Assembly (NCBI GenBank): GCA_964459515.1
Contig: CAYWML010000073.1
Location: forward strand, 1 to 5,628
Direction of reading: 5' to 3'
Source: Scatosoma sp964459515
GTDB taxonomy: Bacteria; Bacillota; Clostridia; Christensenellales; Borkfalkiaceae
Length of the DNA stretch: 5,628 nt
The translations under genes were made by a program, and so were the position numbers. The notes under the pieces are model-generated. The model saw nothing but the letters and a program-made list of their open reading frames with translations, did not search any database and was not told the DNA's origin. Below, piece after piece: positions 1-5,628 of this stretch; position 1 is the first letter of the stretch; every line of letters starts with the position of its first letter.

Positions 1-154
1 TCTTACGCATAGCGGAGTTAGGCTTCTTAGGAGAAGTCGTGGTAACGGACAAACAAACGCCGCGCTTCTGAGGGCAGTTGTCGAGAATAGGACTCTTCGA
101 CTTATAAGTAATCTGCTCTCTGCCCTTTTTAATGAGCTGATTGATAGTAGGCAT
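1..154 (-). CDS. rpsL: 30S ribosomal protein S12, N-terminal part (runs off the left edge)
   Basis: This gene encodes S12, the small-subunit protein at the decoding centre and the main site of streptomycin-resistance mutations. The reverse strand from the ATG at 154-152 reads MPTINQLIKKGREQ, then CPQKRGVC, then TTTSPKKPNSAMRK, an unmistakable S12 N-terminus. Only 51 codons plus one base are present, against a usual length of about 120-140. The two lysines K43 and K44 (K42/K43 in E. coli mature numbering) are intact, so this part shows no classical streptomycin-resistance change. Position 41 is Ser where TTTPKK is the common form. The start is fixed by a perfect AAGGAGGT 8 nt upstream. The gene has its own strong promoter and a leader of about 145 nt, behind the valS terminator. 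rpsG, fusA and tuf would be expected further left, but that is inference from the usual str operon. Confidence 0.97.
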   Translation of the reverse strand, partial: MPTINQLIKKGREQITYKSKSPILDNCPQKRGVCLSVTTTSPKKPNSAMRK

Positions 155-162
155 ACTATTTG

Positions 163-170
163 ACCTCCTT
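163..170 (-). promoter_or_regulatory. Shine-Dalgarno of rpsL
   Basis: The reverse strand reads AAGGAGGT, fully complementary to the 16S rRNA 3' end, with 8 nt before the ATG at 154. It decides the rpsL start and predicts strong initiation, as expected for a ribosomal protein. Confidence 0.93.
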
Positions 171-188
171 GTAAAATTTTGGAATATA

Positions 189-224
189 TTTCTCGAAATT
201 GCCCTTACCGCAATTTCAAAGAAA
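189..224 (-). promoter_or_regulatory. Leader hairpin 2 in the rpsL 5' UTR
   Basis: In the rpsL transcript, GAAATTGC (217-210) pairs perfectly with GCAATTTC (202-195) around the 7-nt loop GGTAAGG. A further 5 bp, TTTCT (224-220) with AGAAA (193-189), extends the stem past a small TT/G internal loop. It ends about 19 nt before the Shine-Dalgarno. It has no U-tract, so it is not a terminator. It could be a protein-binding or mRNA-stabilising element. The structure is read by eye and no free energy was calculated. Confidence 0.5.
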
Positions 225-269
225 GCAAAATCGATGTACGACGCTTGTCCGAAAGCCGAGCCGACGGAA

Positions 270-288
270 AAGGGCATACTACGCCCTT
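270..288 (-). promoter_or_regulatory. Leader hairpin 1 in the rpsL 5' UTR
   Basis: Close to the predicted transcript start, AAGGGC (288-283) pairs with GCCCTT (275-270) around a 7-nt loop (GTAGTAT). The stem is followed by only a short U run (TT then CC), which is too weak for a convincing terminator. Its 3' arm can instead pair with AAGGGCA in hairpin 2 (206-200), so the two structures may compete. Confidence 0.4.
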
Positions 289-304
289 ACGCCGTAACAG
301 AAAT

Positions 305-333
305 ATTTTAGCACGCAACGAACATTTTGTCAA
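305..333 (-). promoter_or_regulatory. SigA-type promoter of rpsL
   Basis: On the reverse strand the -35 is TTGACA (333-328, full consensus) and the -10 is TAAAAT (310-305, 5 of 6). The spacer is exactly 17 nt and ends in TGC, giving an extended -10 (TGCTAAAAT). The predicted transcript start is near 298, leaving a leader of about 145 nt before rpsL. The promoter lies after the valS terminator, so rpsL should be transcribed independently of valS. Confidence 0.85.
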
Positions 334-371
334 ACGTTTTGACGAATTTTTCGCAAAAATATTTTCAAAAT

Positions 372-415
372 CGTAAAAAACGGCGCAAAATTTTTGTTTC
401 CGCACCGTTTTTGCC
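372..415 (-). terminator. Rho-independent terminator after valS
   Basis: On the reverse strand AAAAACGGTGC (412-402) pairs with GCGCCGTTTTT (386-376), giving 11 bp with one G-U, around a loop of about 15 nt. A run of six T ends the stem. The single G-U would be an A-C mismatch in RNA from the plus strand, so the structure favours the valS direction. It begins about 12 nt after the valS stop codon. Confidence 0.85.
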
Positions 416-423
416 GCCACAAC

Positions 424-3045
424 TTACAATCCGGCAAGCTGCGTCGCACATTTTTCTTTCATGTCGATATATTTTTTCAACTTTTCGCGTTCCGCTTCGA
501 CCAATTTAGCAGGCGCTTTCGCGACGAAGCTCTCATTGGAAAGTTTCCCCTCGGCGCGAGCGATTTCACCGTCGATACGTTCGATTTCCGTCTGCAAACG
601 CGTCTTTTCCTTTTCGATATCCACCAATTCGCCGAGCGGCACGTAAATCTGCGCGATTTCGGTTACGGAAGAAACCGTTTTTCCGCCTGCTTCCGACGCG
701 TCGGAAATAAAGCGCAAATCGCTTGCCCCGGAAAGTTTCGTAATGCAATCCTTATTCACCTGCAACAGACGTTTGCTCTCCGTAACGACGTACAATTCCA
801 CTTTTTTGGACGGAGGACAATCCGCGTCTTTCTTCATCGCGCGCACGGCTTTTATAATTTCCATTACGCCCTCGAAGGTTTTTGCCTCTTTTTTATACGC
901 CTGTTTCGCGTTATAGCGAGGATACTCCGCCGTCATAATACTGCCCGTCGTCGAAGGCAAATACGAATATATCTCTTCCGTGACGAACGGAATAAAGGGA
1001 TGCAACAGCTTCAACGCGTTTTCCAAAACGAAGCAAAGCACAGCCAACGCGTCCGCTTTTCGCCCTTCGTCCTCGCCGTATAAAGCCGGTTTGGAAAGCT
1101 CTATATACCAGTCGCAGAAATCATCCCATACAAAGCCCGTAACGAGATCGCAAGCGACGCCGAGTTCGTATCTTCCGAGATTTGTCGTCGTTTCCCGAAT
1201 ACAGTTTTGCAGCTTGGAAACAATCCACTTATCCGCAGGCGCGAGCTTCACCGTTTCCATCGGCGGAATTTGTTTTCCCTCCGCGTTCATCAATACGAAG
1301 CGCGCCGCGTTCCAAAGCTTGTTGATAAAATTTCGACAAGACTCCACTTTCGTTTCCGAATAGCGCGTATCGTTCCCCGGTGCAACGCCCGTAAGCAAGG
1401 ACAAGCGCAAAGAATCCGCGCCGTATTTATCGATGACTTCCAAGGGATCGATACCGTTCCCCAAAGATTTGCTCATTTTTCTGCCCTGCTCGTCACGGAC
1501 GATGCCGTGGATCAAAACATCGCGGAAAGGAACTTTCCCCGTATGCTCGATACCCGAAAAAATCATTCGCGCCACCCAGAAGAAAATAATATCGTAACCG
1601 GTAACGAGCACGTCGGTGGGATAAAAATACTTGTAGTCCTCCGTCATTTCGGGGAAGCCGAGCGTGGAGAAAGGCCAAAGAGCCGACGAAAACCACGTGT
1701 CGAGCACGTCTTCGTCCTGCCGCAATCGCTTACCGCCGCAATCGGGGCAAACCGTCGGATCTTCTTTTGCGCAAATCGTCTTTCCGCAATCCGCGCAATA
1801 CCAAACGGGAATGCGATGCCCCCACCAAAGCTGACGGGAAATGCACCAATCGCGAACGTTTTCCATCCAATTATAATAGATTTTGGAAAAGCGTTCGGGC
1901 ACGAATTTCACTTTATTTTTCATCACCGCGTGAATGGCGGGTTTTGCAAGCGGCTCCATTTTTACGAACCACTGTTTGGATACGATCGGCTCTACCGTCG
2001 AATGGCAACGATAGCAATGCCCGACGTTGTGCGTATGCCCTTCTATCTTCACGAGATTTCCGCGTGCCTCCAAATCGGCTACGATCTTCTTTCTCGCTTC
2101 GTAACGATCGAGACCGCGATACGAGCCTGCTTGCTCGTTCATCGTGCCGTCGTCGTTCATTACGCGAATGACAGGCAAGCCGTGCCGTTTTCCGACCTCG
2201 AAATCGTTGGGATCGTGCGCCGGCGTTATTTTTACGCAACCCGTACCGAACGACGGATCTACGTATTCGTCCGCAACCACGGGAATTTCTCTGCCGACGA
2301 GCGGCAGAACGAGCGTTTTTCCGACGAGCGTTTTATAACGTTCGTCGTCGGGGTGCACGGCAACAGCCGTATCGCCGAGCATGGTTTCGGGGCGCGTCGT
2401 CGCTACGACGACTTCCGCTCCGCCGTCCGTCGCAGGATAGCGAAGATGCCAGAAATGCCCTGCTTCTTCCGCATATTCCACTTCGGCGTCCGAAAGCGCG
2501 GTTTTACAGCAAGGACACCAATTTATAATTCTATCGCCTTGATAAATCAAGCCTTTTTCGTAAAGATTGACGAATACTTCGCGCACCGCTTTGGAACATT
2601 TTTCGTCCATGGTGAACGTCTGCCTCGACCAATCGCAGGACGTGCCCATTTTTCGCTGTTGCAACATAATGCGATTGCCGTACTGTTCCTTCCACTCCCA
2701 AGCGCGTTTCAAAAATCCGTCTCTGCCGAGATCGGCTTTCGTCAAGCCTTCCGCTTTCATTTTCTCGACAATTTTTACTTCCGTCGCAATCGAAGCGTGA
2801 TCGCAGCCCGGAAGCCACAATGCCGCATACCCCTGCATACGCTTAAAACGAATCAAGGTATCCTGCAAGGTGGCGTCCATCGCATGCCCCATGTGCAACT
2901 GCCCCGTGATATTCGGAGGCGGCATCATAATGGTGAACGGAACTTTATTCTCGTCCGCTTCCGCGCGGAAACACCCCGAAGCTTCCCAGTCGGCGTAAAT
3001 TCTGTCCTCGAAATCTTTTGGATTGTACGTCTTTTGCATTTCCAT
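424..3045 (-). CDS. valS: Valyl-tRNA synthetase
   Basis: This cytosolic class Ia synthetase attaches valine to tRNA-Val using ATP and hydrolyses mischarged Thr-tRNA-Val. It is 873 aa, a normal full bacterial length. The HIGH-type ATP motif is HMGH at 51-54, after PPPNITGQL. WCPCC (176-180) precedes TALSDAEVE. The CP1 editing domain shows TTRPETMLGDT (216-226) and ITPAHDPNDF (273-282). Other cysteine pairs are CYRC (344-347) and a zinc-ribbon-like CADC (417-420) with CPDC (433-436). WWGHRIPVW (407-415) and DVLDTWFSS (446-454) follow, then KMSKS at 523-527. The anticodon-binding domain spans about 600-740. A C-terminal charged coiled coil (about 805-870) matches the ValRS tRNA-binding arm. The ATG at 3045 is preferred over the ATG two codons later because AAGGGG lies 8 nt upstream. 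A near-ideal promoter reads into it, a terminator follows it, and it appears monocistronic. No frameshift or missing motif was seen. Confidence 0.98.
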   Translation of the reverse strand: MEMQKTYNPKDFEDRIYADWEASGCFRAEADENKVPFTIMMPPPNITGQLHMGHAMDATLQDTLIRFKRMQGYAALWLPGCDHASIATEVKIVEKMKAEGLTKADLGRDGFLKRAWEWKEQYGNRIMLQQRKMGTSCDWSRQTFTMDEKCSKAVREVFVNLYEKGLIYQGDRIINWCPCCKTALSDAEVEYAEEAGHFWHLRYPATDGGAEVVVATTRPETMLGDTAVAVHPDDERYKTLVGKTLVLPLVGREIPVVADEYVDPSFGTGCVKITPAHDPNDFEVGKRHGLPVIRVMNDDGTMNEQAGSYRGLDRYEARKKIVADLEARGNLVKIEGHTHNVGHCYRCHSTVEPIVSKQWFVKMEPLAKPAIHAVMKNKVKFVPERFSKIYYNWMENVRDWCISRQLWWGHRIPVWYCADCGKTICAKEDPTVCPDCGGKRLRQDEDVLDTWFSSALWPFSTLGFPEMTEDYKYFYPTDVLVTGYDIIFFWVARMIFSGIEHTGKVPFRDVLIHGIVRDEQGRKMSKSLGNGIDPLEVIDKYGADSLRLSLLTGVAPGNDTRYSETKVESCRNFINKLWNAARFVLMNAEGKQIPPMETVKLAPADKWIVSKLQNCIRETTTNLGRYELGVACDLVTGFVWDDFCDWYIELSKPALYGEDEGRKADALAVLCFVLENALKLLHPFIPFVTEEIYSYLPSTTGSIMTAEYPRYNAKQAYKKEAKTFEGVMEIIKAVRAMKKDADCPPSKKVELYVVTESKRLLQVNKDCITKLSGASDLRFISDASEAGGKTVSSVTEIAQIYVPLGELVDIEKEKTRLQTEIERIDGEIARAEGKLSNESFVAKAPAKLVEAEREKLKKYIDMKEKCATQLAGL

Positions 3046-3047
3046 AT

Positions 3048-3063
3048 CTAAAACCCCTTTTAG
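3048..3063 (-). promoter_or_regulatory. valS Shine-Dalgarno presented in a small hairpin loop
   Basis: The reverse strand reads CTAAAAGGGGTTTTAG, a perfect 6-bp inverted repeat whose 4-nt loop is GGGG. AAGGGG is the only plausible ribosome-binding site, 8 nt before the valS ATG, so the GGGG core sits in the loop while the flanking A residues are in the stem. The stem is AT-rich and probably weak; an effect on translation is inference. Confidence 0.6.
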
Positions 3064-3140
3064 GCTATTTTTCTCTTTCTATCCATCGCGCAACGGCAAA
3101 TGGGCGCAAAACGCTATTGTAATTCTGTATATGTCTAATT

Positions 3141-3169
3141 ATTATAATACGATTTTTCGCGATTGTCAA
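3141..3169 (-). promoter_or_regulatory. SigA-type promoter of valS (perfect consensus)
   Basis: On the reverse strand the -35 is TTGACA (3169-3164) and the -10 is TATAAT (3146-3141), with a 17-nt spacer. All twelve bases match the consensus and the spacing is optimal. The predicted transcript start is near 3134, giving a leader of about 88 nt. That leader is too short for a T-box, and no T-box sequence was seen in it. The -35 overlaps the -35 of the divergent transporter promoter. Confidence 0.88.
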
Positions 3170-3192
3170 TTATAAATGGGCGGTCATATAAT
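3163..3192 (+). promoter_or_regulatory. Promoter of the ABC transporter operon
   Basis: The -35 is TTGTCA (3163-3168, 5 of 6) and the -10 is TATAAT (3187-3192, 6 of 6), with an 18-nt spacer. A second overlapping TATAAT lies at 3192-3197 but would have a poor 23-nt spacing. The predicted start near 3199 leaves a leader of about 33 nt, T-rich and with no room for a TPP, FMN or other riboswitch. The -35 shares bases 3164-3168 with that of the valS promoter on the other strand. Confidence 0.68.
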
Positions 3193-3231
3193 ATAATACT
3201 TAGAAATTTTTTATTTTTTTCGGAGTATGCC

Positions 3232-4251
3232 ATGAAAAAAAGTCTCAAATTTATTTATACGACGCTCGCCGCTTGTTTTGCTCTGCTTCCTGCGGCGGCA
3301 TGCAAAAAAGACGGCGAAACAGACGGTTTAACGACCGTTCGATTGAACGAGGTCACCCATTCCGTTTTTTACGCGCCCCTTTATCTTGCCGACTCGCTCG
3401 GATATTTCCAAGCGGAAAACTTGAAAATCGAACTAACCAACGGCGGCGGCGCGGATAACGTAATGTCCGCCGTGCTTTCGGGCGACGCGGACATCGGATT
3501 TTGCGGCCCCGAAGCCGCTTTGTACGTACTGCTCGGCGGTTCTTCCGACGTGCCGACCGTCATCGGGCAATTGACGAAACGGGACGGTTCTTTCCTCGTT
3601 TCTCGAAAATCGGAACCGAATTTTACATGGAAAGACTTAAAAGGAAAAGAGATCCTCGCAGGTAGAAAAGGAGGCGTGCCCGCCATGACTTTCGAATACG
3701 TGTTGAATGCAAACGGCTTGCAAGATAAAAAAGACGTAACGCTGAATTACGACGTTGCCTTCAATCTCATGACGAGCGCATTCGAGGCAGGTACTGCCGA
3801 TTACTGTACCATGTTCGATCCCGTCGCCTACGAATACGAAGCGGCAGGCAAAGGCTATGTCGTCGCTTCCGTCGGCGAAGCTTCGGGCGAAGTGCCCTAC
3901 ACCTGCTTCATCGCCAAAAATTCTTGGTTAAAAAAGAATACCGACGTTGCGGAAGCTTTTCTCCGCGCCGTAACGAAAGCCGTACACTATGCGCAGGAAG
4001 AGAACGCTTCCGCCGTCGCAGATAAATTGACGGGGTATTTTGACGGCATATCCCGCGCCGCGTTGCAAGCCTCCGTCACGCGATATCGCGCAATAGACGC
4101 TTGGCGAAGCGAGCTTACGATGACGGAAGCCAGCTTCGAACGATTGCAAGACATAATAGAAAATGCAGGCGAATTGCCGCGCCGCGCAAAAATGACGGAC
4201 TTAGTCAACAACGATTACGCAAAGAAAGTATACGACGCGCTTTACGGATAA
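3232..4251 (+). CDS. ABC transporter substrate-binding lipoprotein, NMT1/THI5-SsuA-TauA type
   Basis: This is the membrane-anchored receptor that should capture the substrate outside the cell and deliver it to the permease encoded downstream. It has 339 aa. MKKSLKF is followed by a hydrophobic stretch to about residue 23 and then C24KK, the likely lipidated cysteine (AAAC, a relaxed lipobox). The mature part has family hallmarks: a first strand leading to THSVFYAPLYLADSLGYF (42-59), a polar loop with GGGADNVMSAVLSGDADIGF (71-90), GPEAALY (92-98), QLTKRDGSFLV (113-123), DLKGKEI (135-141) and TMFDPVAYEYE (193-203). The ATG at 3232 is chosen because CGGAG lies 6 nt upstream and a signal peptide begins there; an upstream TTG at 3163 lies inside the promoter. 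Known members of this superfamily bind taurine, alkanesulfonates, nitrate, thiamine pyrimidine precursors or riboflavin. The sequence does not decide between them. Confidence 0.92.
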   Translation: MKKSLKFIYTTLAACFALLPAAACKKDGETDGLTTVRLNEVTHSVFYAPLYLADSLGYFQAENLKIELTNGGGADNVMSAVLSGDADIGFCGPEAALYVLLGGSSDVPTVIGQLTKRDGSFLVSRKSEPNFTWKDLKGKEILAGRKGGVPAMTFEYVLNANGLQDKKDVTLNYDVAFNLMTSAFEAGTADYCTMFDPVAYEYEAAGKGYVVASVGEASGEVPYTCFIAKNSWLKKNTDVAEAFLRAVTKAVHYAQEENASAVADKLTGYFDGISRAALQASVTRYRAIDAWRSELTMTEASFERLQDIIENAGELPRRAKMTDLVNNDYAKKVYDALYG

Positions 4252-4270
4252 GCACGCGAAAAGGAATACT

Positions 4271-5005
4271 ATGAAAGAGGTTTTACGTTTTGAAAACGTT
4301 TCGATGCACTATCACAGCAAACAGGGCGAAACAGCCGCTCTAAACTGCGTGAATTTTTCCGTTCGAGAAGGAGAATTCGTTGCGATTATCGGTCCTTCGG
4401 GGTGCGGAAAAACCACCCTGCTCTCCCTTGCGGCAGGATTGCTGTTGCCTACAGAAGGGCATGTGTACGCGCGCGGCGTTTCCTTCGGTTACATGTTGCA
4501 AAGGGACGAATTGTTCCCTTGGCGCACCATTGAAAAAAATATATTTCTACCCTTAGAGATAAAACGCCGCGACAAGCCGCAACAACGTGCGCGCGCTTTG
4601 GCTTTGGCGGAAAAATACGGTTTGAAACAATTCTTAAAAAGCTATCCGAGCGCACTCTCCGGCGGTATGCGACAACGCGCCGCCCTCATACGAACGCTTT
4701 CCCTGAATCCCGACGTATTGCTGCTCGACGAGCCGTTTTCCGCACTCGATTACCAAACGCGGCTGTCCGTATGCGACGACGTTTACCAAATTATTCGCCG
4801 AGAAAACAAAACCGCGCTGCTTATCACGCACGACATCAGCGAAGCGATTTCCGTAGCCGACCGTATTCTCGTCCTATCCAAACGCCCTGCCTCCGTCATT
4901 GCGGAGCACACCCTCGAATTTACGGAAAAACAACCGTTAAAGCGGCGTGAAAACGAACGCTTTTCCTATTGGTTCGAAATACTATGGAAGGAGTTAAACA
5001 AATGA
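4271..5005 (+). CDS. ABC transporter ATP-binding protein, TauB/SsuB-like
   Basis: This is the cytoplasmic ATPase that powers the importer; a dimer is expected. At 244 aa it has the usual length. All motifs are present in order: Walker A GPSGCGKTT (41-49), Q-loop Q77 in GYMLQRDELFPW, signature LSGGMRQR (129-136), Walker B LLLLD with catalytic E154 (150-154), D-loop SALD (157-160) and H-loop H187 in ITHDISEA. The ELFPW segment after the Q-loop is typical of the nitrate/sulfonate/taurine group. It starts 19 nt after the substrate-binding gene, with AAGGA 5 nt before the ATG. Its TGA overlaps the permease ATG (ATGA), pointing to translational coupling. Nothing appears degraded. The family is clear but the transported substrate is not. 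Confidence 0.94.
   Translation: MKEVLRFENVSMHYHSKQGETAALNCVNFSVREGEFVAIIGPSGCGKTTLLSLAAGLLLPTEGHVYARGVSFGYMLQRDELFPWRTIEKNIFLPLEIKRRDKPQQRARALALAEKYGLKQFLKSYPSALSGGMRQRAALIRTLSLNPDVLLLDEPFSALDYQTRLSVCDDVYQIIRRENKTALLITHDISEAISVADRILVLSKRPASVIAEHTLEFTEKQPLKRRENERFSYWFEILWKELNK
4988..4993 (+). promoter_or_regulatory. Shine-Dalgarno of the permease gene
   Basis: AAGGAG lies inside the last codons of the ATPase gene, 8 nt before the permease ATG at 5002. It supports that start and the ATGA-type overlap. Confidence 0.8.
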
Positions 5006-5628
5006 AAGGCCGCAAGAATTTTTCCGCGGGGCAACTGCGCTATCTGCGCGGCGAAAAACGCCGCGGTTTTCTAATCAACGCGATCCGCGTTGCCGTGTTG
5101 CTCCTTTTTCTTTGTCTTTGGGAGCTTTCCGCGCGTTACGCATGGATCAATCCCTTCATCACGAGTTCCCCCTCGCGCATTGCAAAAACGATTGCCGATT
5201 TATATAAGAACGGCTCTTTGCTGTTACACGTCGGCACGACGCTTTGGGAAACGTTGGCAGGCTTTGCCCTCGCCGTCGCGCTCGGCTATTCCCTCGCTTT
5301 GTTGCTTTGGTGGAGCGAAGCTTTGCGGCGAATCGCCGAACCCTACCTCGTCGTCTTAAACGCCCTTCCCAAAATCGCCTTAGGTCCCTTGATCATCATT
5401 TGGTGCGGAACGGGTAGCGAAGCCATCGTCTGCATGACGTTGTTGATAGGCTTAATCGTCGCCGTACTCAACATGCTGAACGGGTTTATGGCAACGGAAG
5501 AGAACAAATTGCTGCTGTTGCGTTCCATGGGCGCGACGAAGTTGCAAATTCTCACGAAACTCGTTATCCCCTCTTCGTTGCCGAATTTTATTTCCATGCT
5601 GAAAATCAACGTCGGCATGGCGTGGATC
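5002..5628 (+). CDS. ABC transporter permease, SsuC/TauC-like (3' end missing)
   Basis: This is the transmembrane channel subunit of the importer. The frame is open for 209 codons to the right edge; relatives are about 250-270 aa, so perhaps 50 residues are missing. A basic N-terminus (many Arg and Lys in the first 21 residues) precedes a first membrane segment at about 24-44. Family landmarks follow: ITSSPSRIAKTI (53-64), H76 with TTLWETLAGFALA (79-91) starting the second segment, LNALPKIALGPLIIIW (119-134), and a hydrophobic run at about 140-160. The cytoplasmic coupling loop is SMGATKLQILTKLVIPSSLP (175-194), the EAA-loop equivalent that contacts the ATPase. The start is set by AAGGAG 8 nt upstream and by the ATGA overlap with the ATPase stop. 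It is the third gene of the operon; later genes, if any, lie outside the window. Confidence 0.93.
   Translation, partial: MKGRKNFSAGQLRYLRGEKRRGFLINAIRVAVLLLFLCLWELSARYAWINPFITSSPSRIAKTIADLYKNGSLLLHVGTTLWETLAGFALAVALGYSLALLLWWSEALRRIAEPYLVVLNALPKIALGPLIIIWCGTGSEAIVCMTLLIGLIVAVLNMLNGFMATEENKLLLLRSMGATKLQILTKLVIPSSLPNFISMLKINVGMAWI

Noticed and set aside
268..290. Hairpin 1 of the rpsL leader as a terminator or attenuator
   Set aside because: The stem is only 6 bp and is followed by a very short U run, too weak for rho-independent termination.
339..365. A possible plus-strand promoter (TTGACG at 339, TATTTT at 360) back to back with that of rpsL
   Set aside because: The spacing is 15 nt and the -10 is poor, and it would transcribe only the antisense of the valS terminator and gene.
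179..420. Small open frames in the gap between rpsL and valS (plus strand 179-376, minus strand 205-420)
   Set aside because: They cross the rpsL promoter and the valS terminator, lack convincing ribosome-binding sites, and have low-complexity Lys/Arg/Phe/Ser-rich translations typical of non-coding DNA.
1207..3051. A 614-codon open frame on the plus strand, antisense to valS (and a second one at 394-1083 in the same register)
   Set aside because: It is in exact codon register with valS, so stops could only arise from TTA, CTA or TCA codons in valS, which this gene rarely uses. It begins at a TTG with no Shine-Dalgarno, its composition is rich in Arg, His and Phe with no recognisable domain, and valS itself is certain.
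3163..3231. Extension of the substrate-binding protein to an upstream TTG, adding 23 residues
   Set aside because: The TTG is inside the -35 element, upstream of the predicted transcript start, has no ribosome-binding site, and would bury the signal peptide. The ATG at 3232 has CGGAG at the right distance.
3134..3231. TPP, FMN or other riboswitch upstream of the importer operon
   Set aside because: The predicted leader is only about 33 nt and T-rich, and no conserved riboswitch core sequence was seen on either strand of the gap.
5343..5618. A 91-codon open frame antisense to the permease gene
   Set aside because: It is a shadow of a clear permease coding frame and has no ribosome-binding site or recognisable domain.

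Overview
The window looks like ordinary chromosomal DNA from a low-to-moderate-GC Gram-positive bacterium, probably a member of the Clostridia or a relative. Three things suggest this. The Shine-Dalgarno sequences are strong (AAGGAGGT before rpsL, AAGGAG before the permease). The promoters are near-consensus SigA type. The rpsL product starts MPTINQL and has the short CPQKRGVC form found in many Clostridia. No species can be named from the sequence alone.

Layout: on the minus strand, reading right to left, there is a complete valS (valyl-tRNA synthetase, 3045 to 424). It is followed by a rho-independent terminator (about 372-415), a strong promoter (305-333), a structured leader of about 145 nt, and the first 51 codons of rpsL (ribosomal protein S12), which runs off the left edge. 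On the plus strand, diverging from valS, is an ABC importer operon. It consists of a lipoprotein substrate-binding protein of the NMT1/THI5-SsuA-TauA type (3232-4251), an ATPase (4271-5005) and a permease (5002 to the right edge, incomplete). The three genes are tightly packed: a 19-nt gap, then an ATGA overlap. They should be one transcript encoding one importer, whose substrate cannot be read from the sequence.

The valS and transporter promoters lie back to back in a 186-bp gap and share a single ATTGTCAAT element that serves as -35 for both directions. This is the most interesting regulatory arrangement in the window. The valS Shine-Dalgarno sits in the loop of a perfect small hairpin, no T-box fits in its leader, and the rpsL leader has two hairpins that could swap partners.

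No mobile element, CRISPR array, tRNA, phage gene or novel multi-gene system was found. The candidates for a second look are regulatory details plus the unassigned transporter substrate. Neither gene-free interval (155-423 and 3046-3231) exceeds 300 bases, and both are accounted for by the sites listed.
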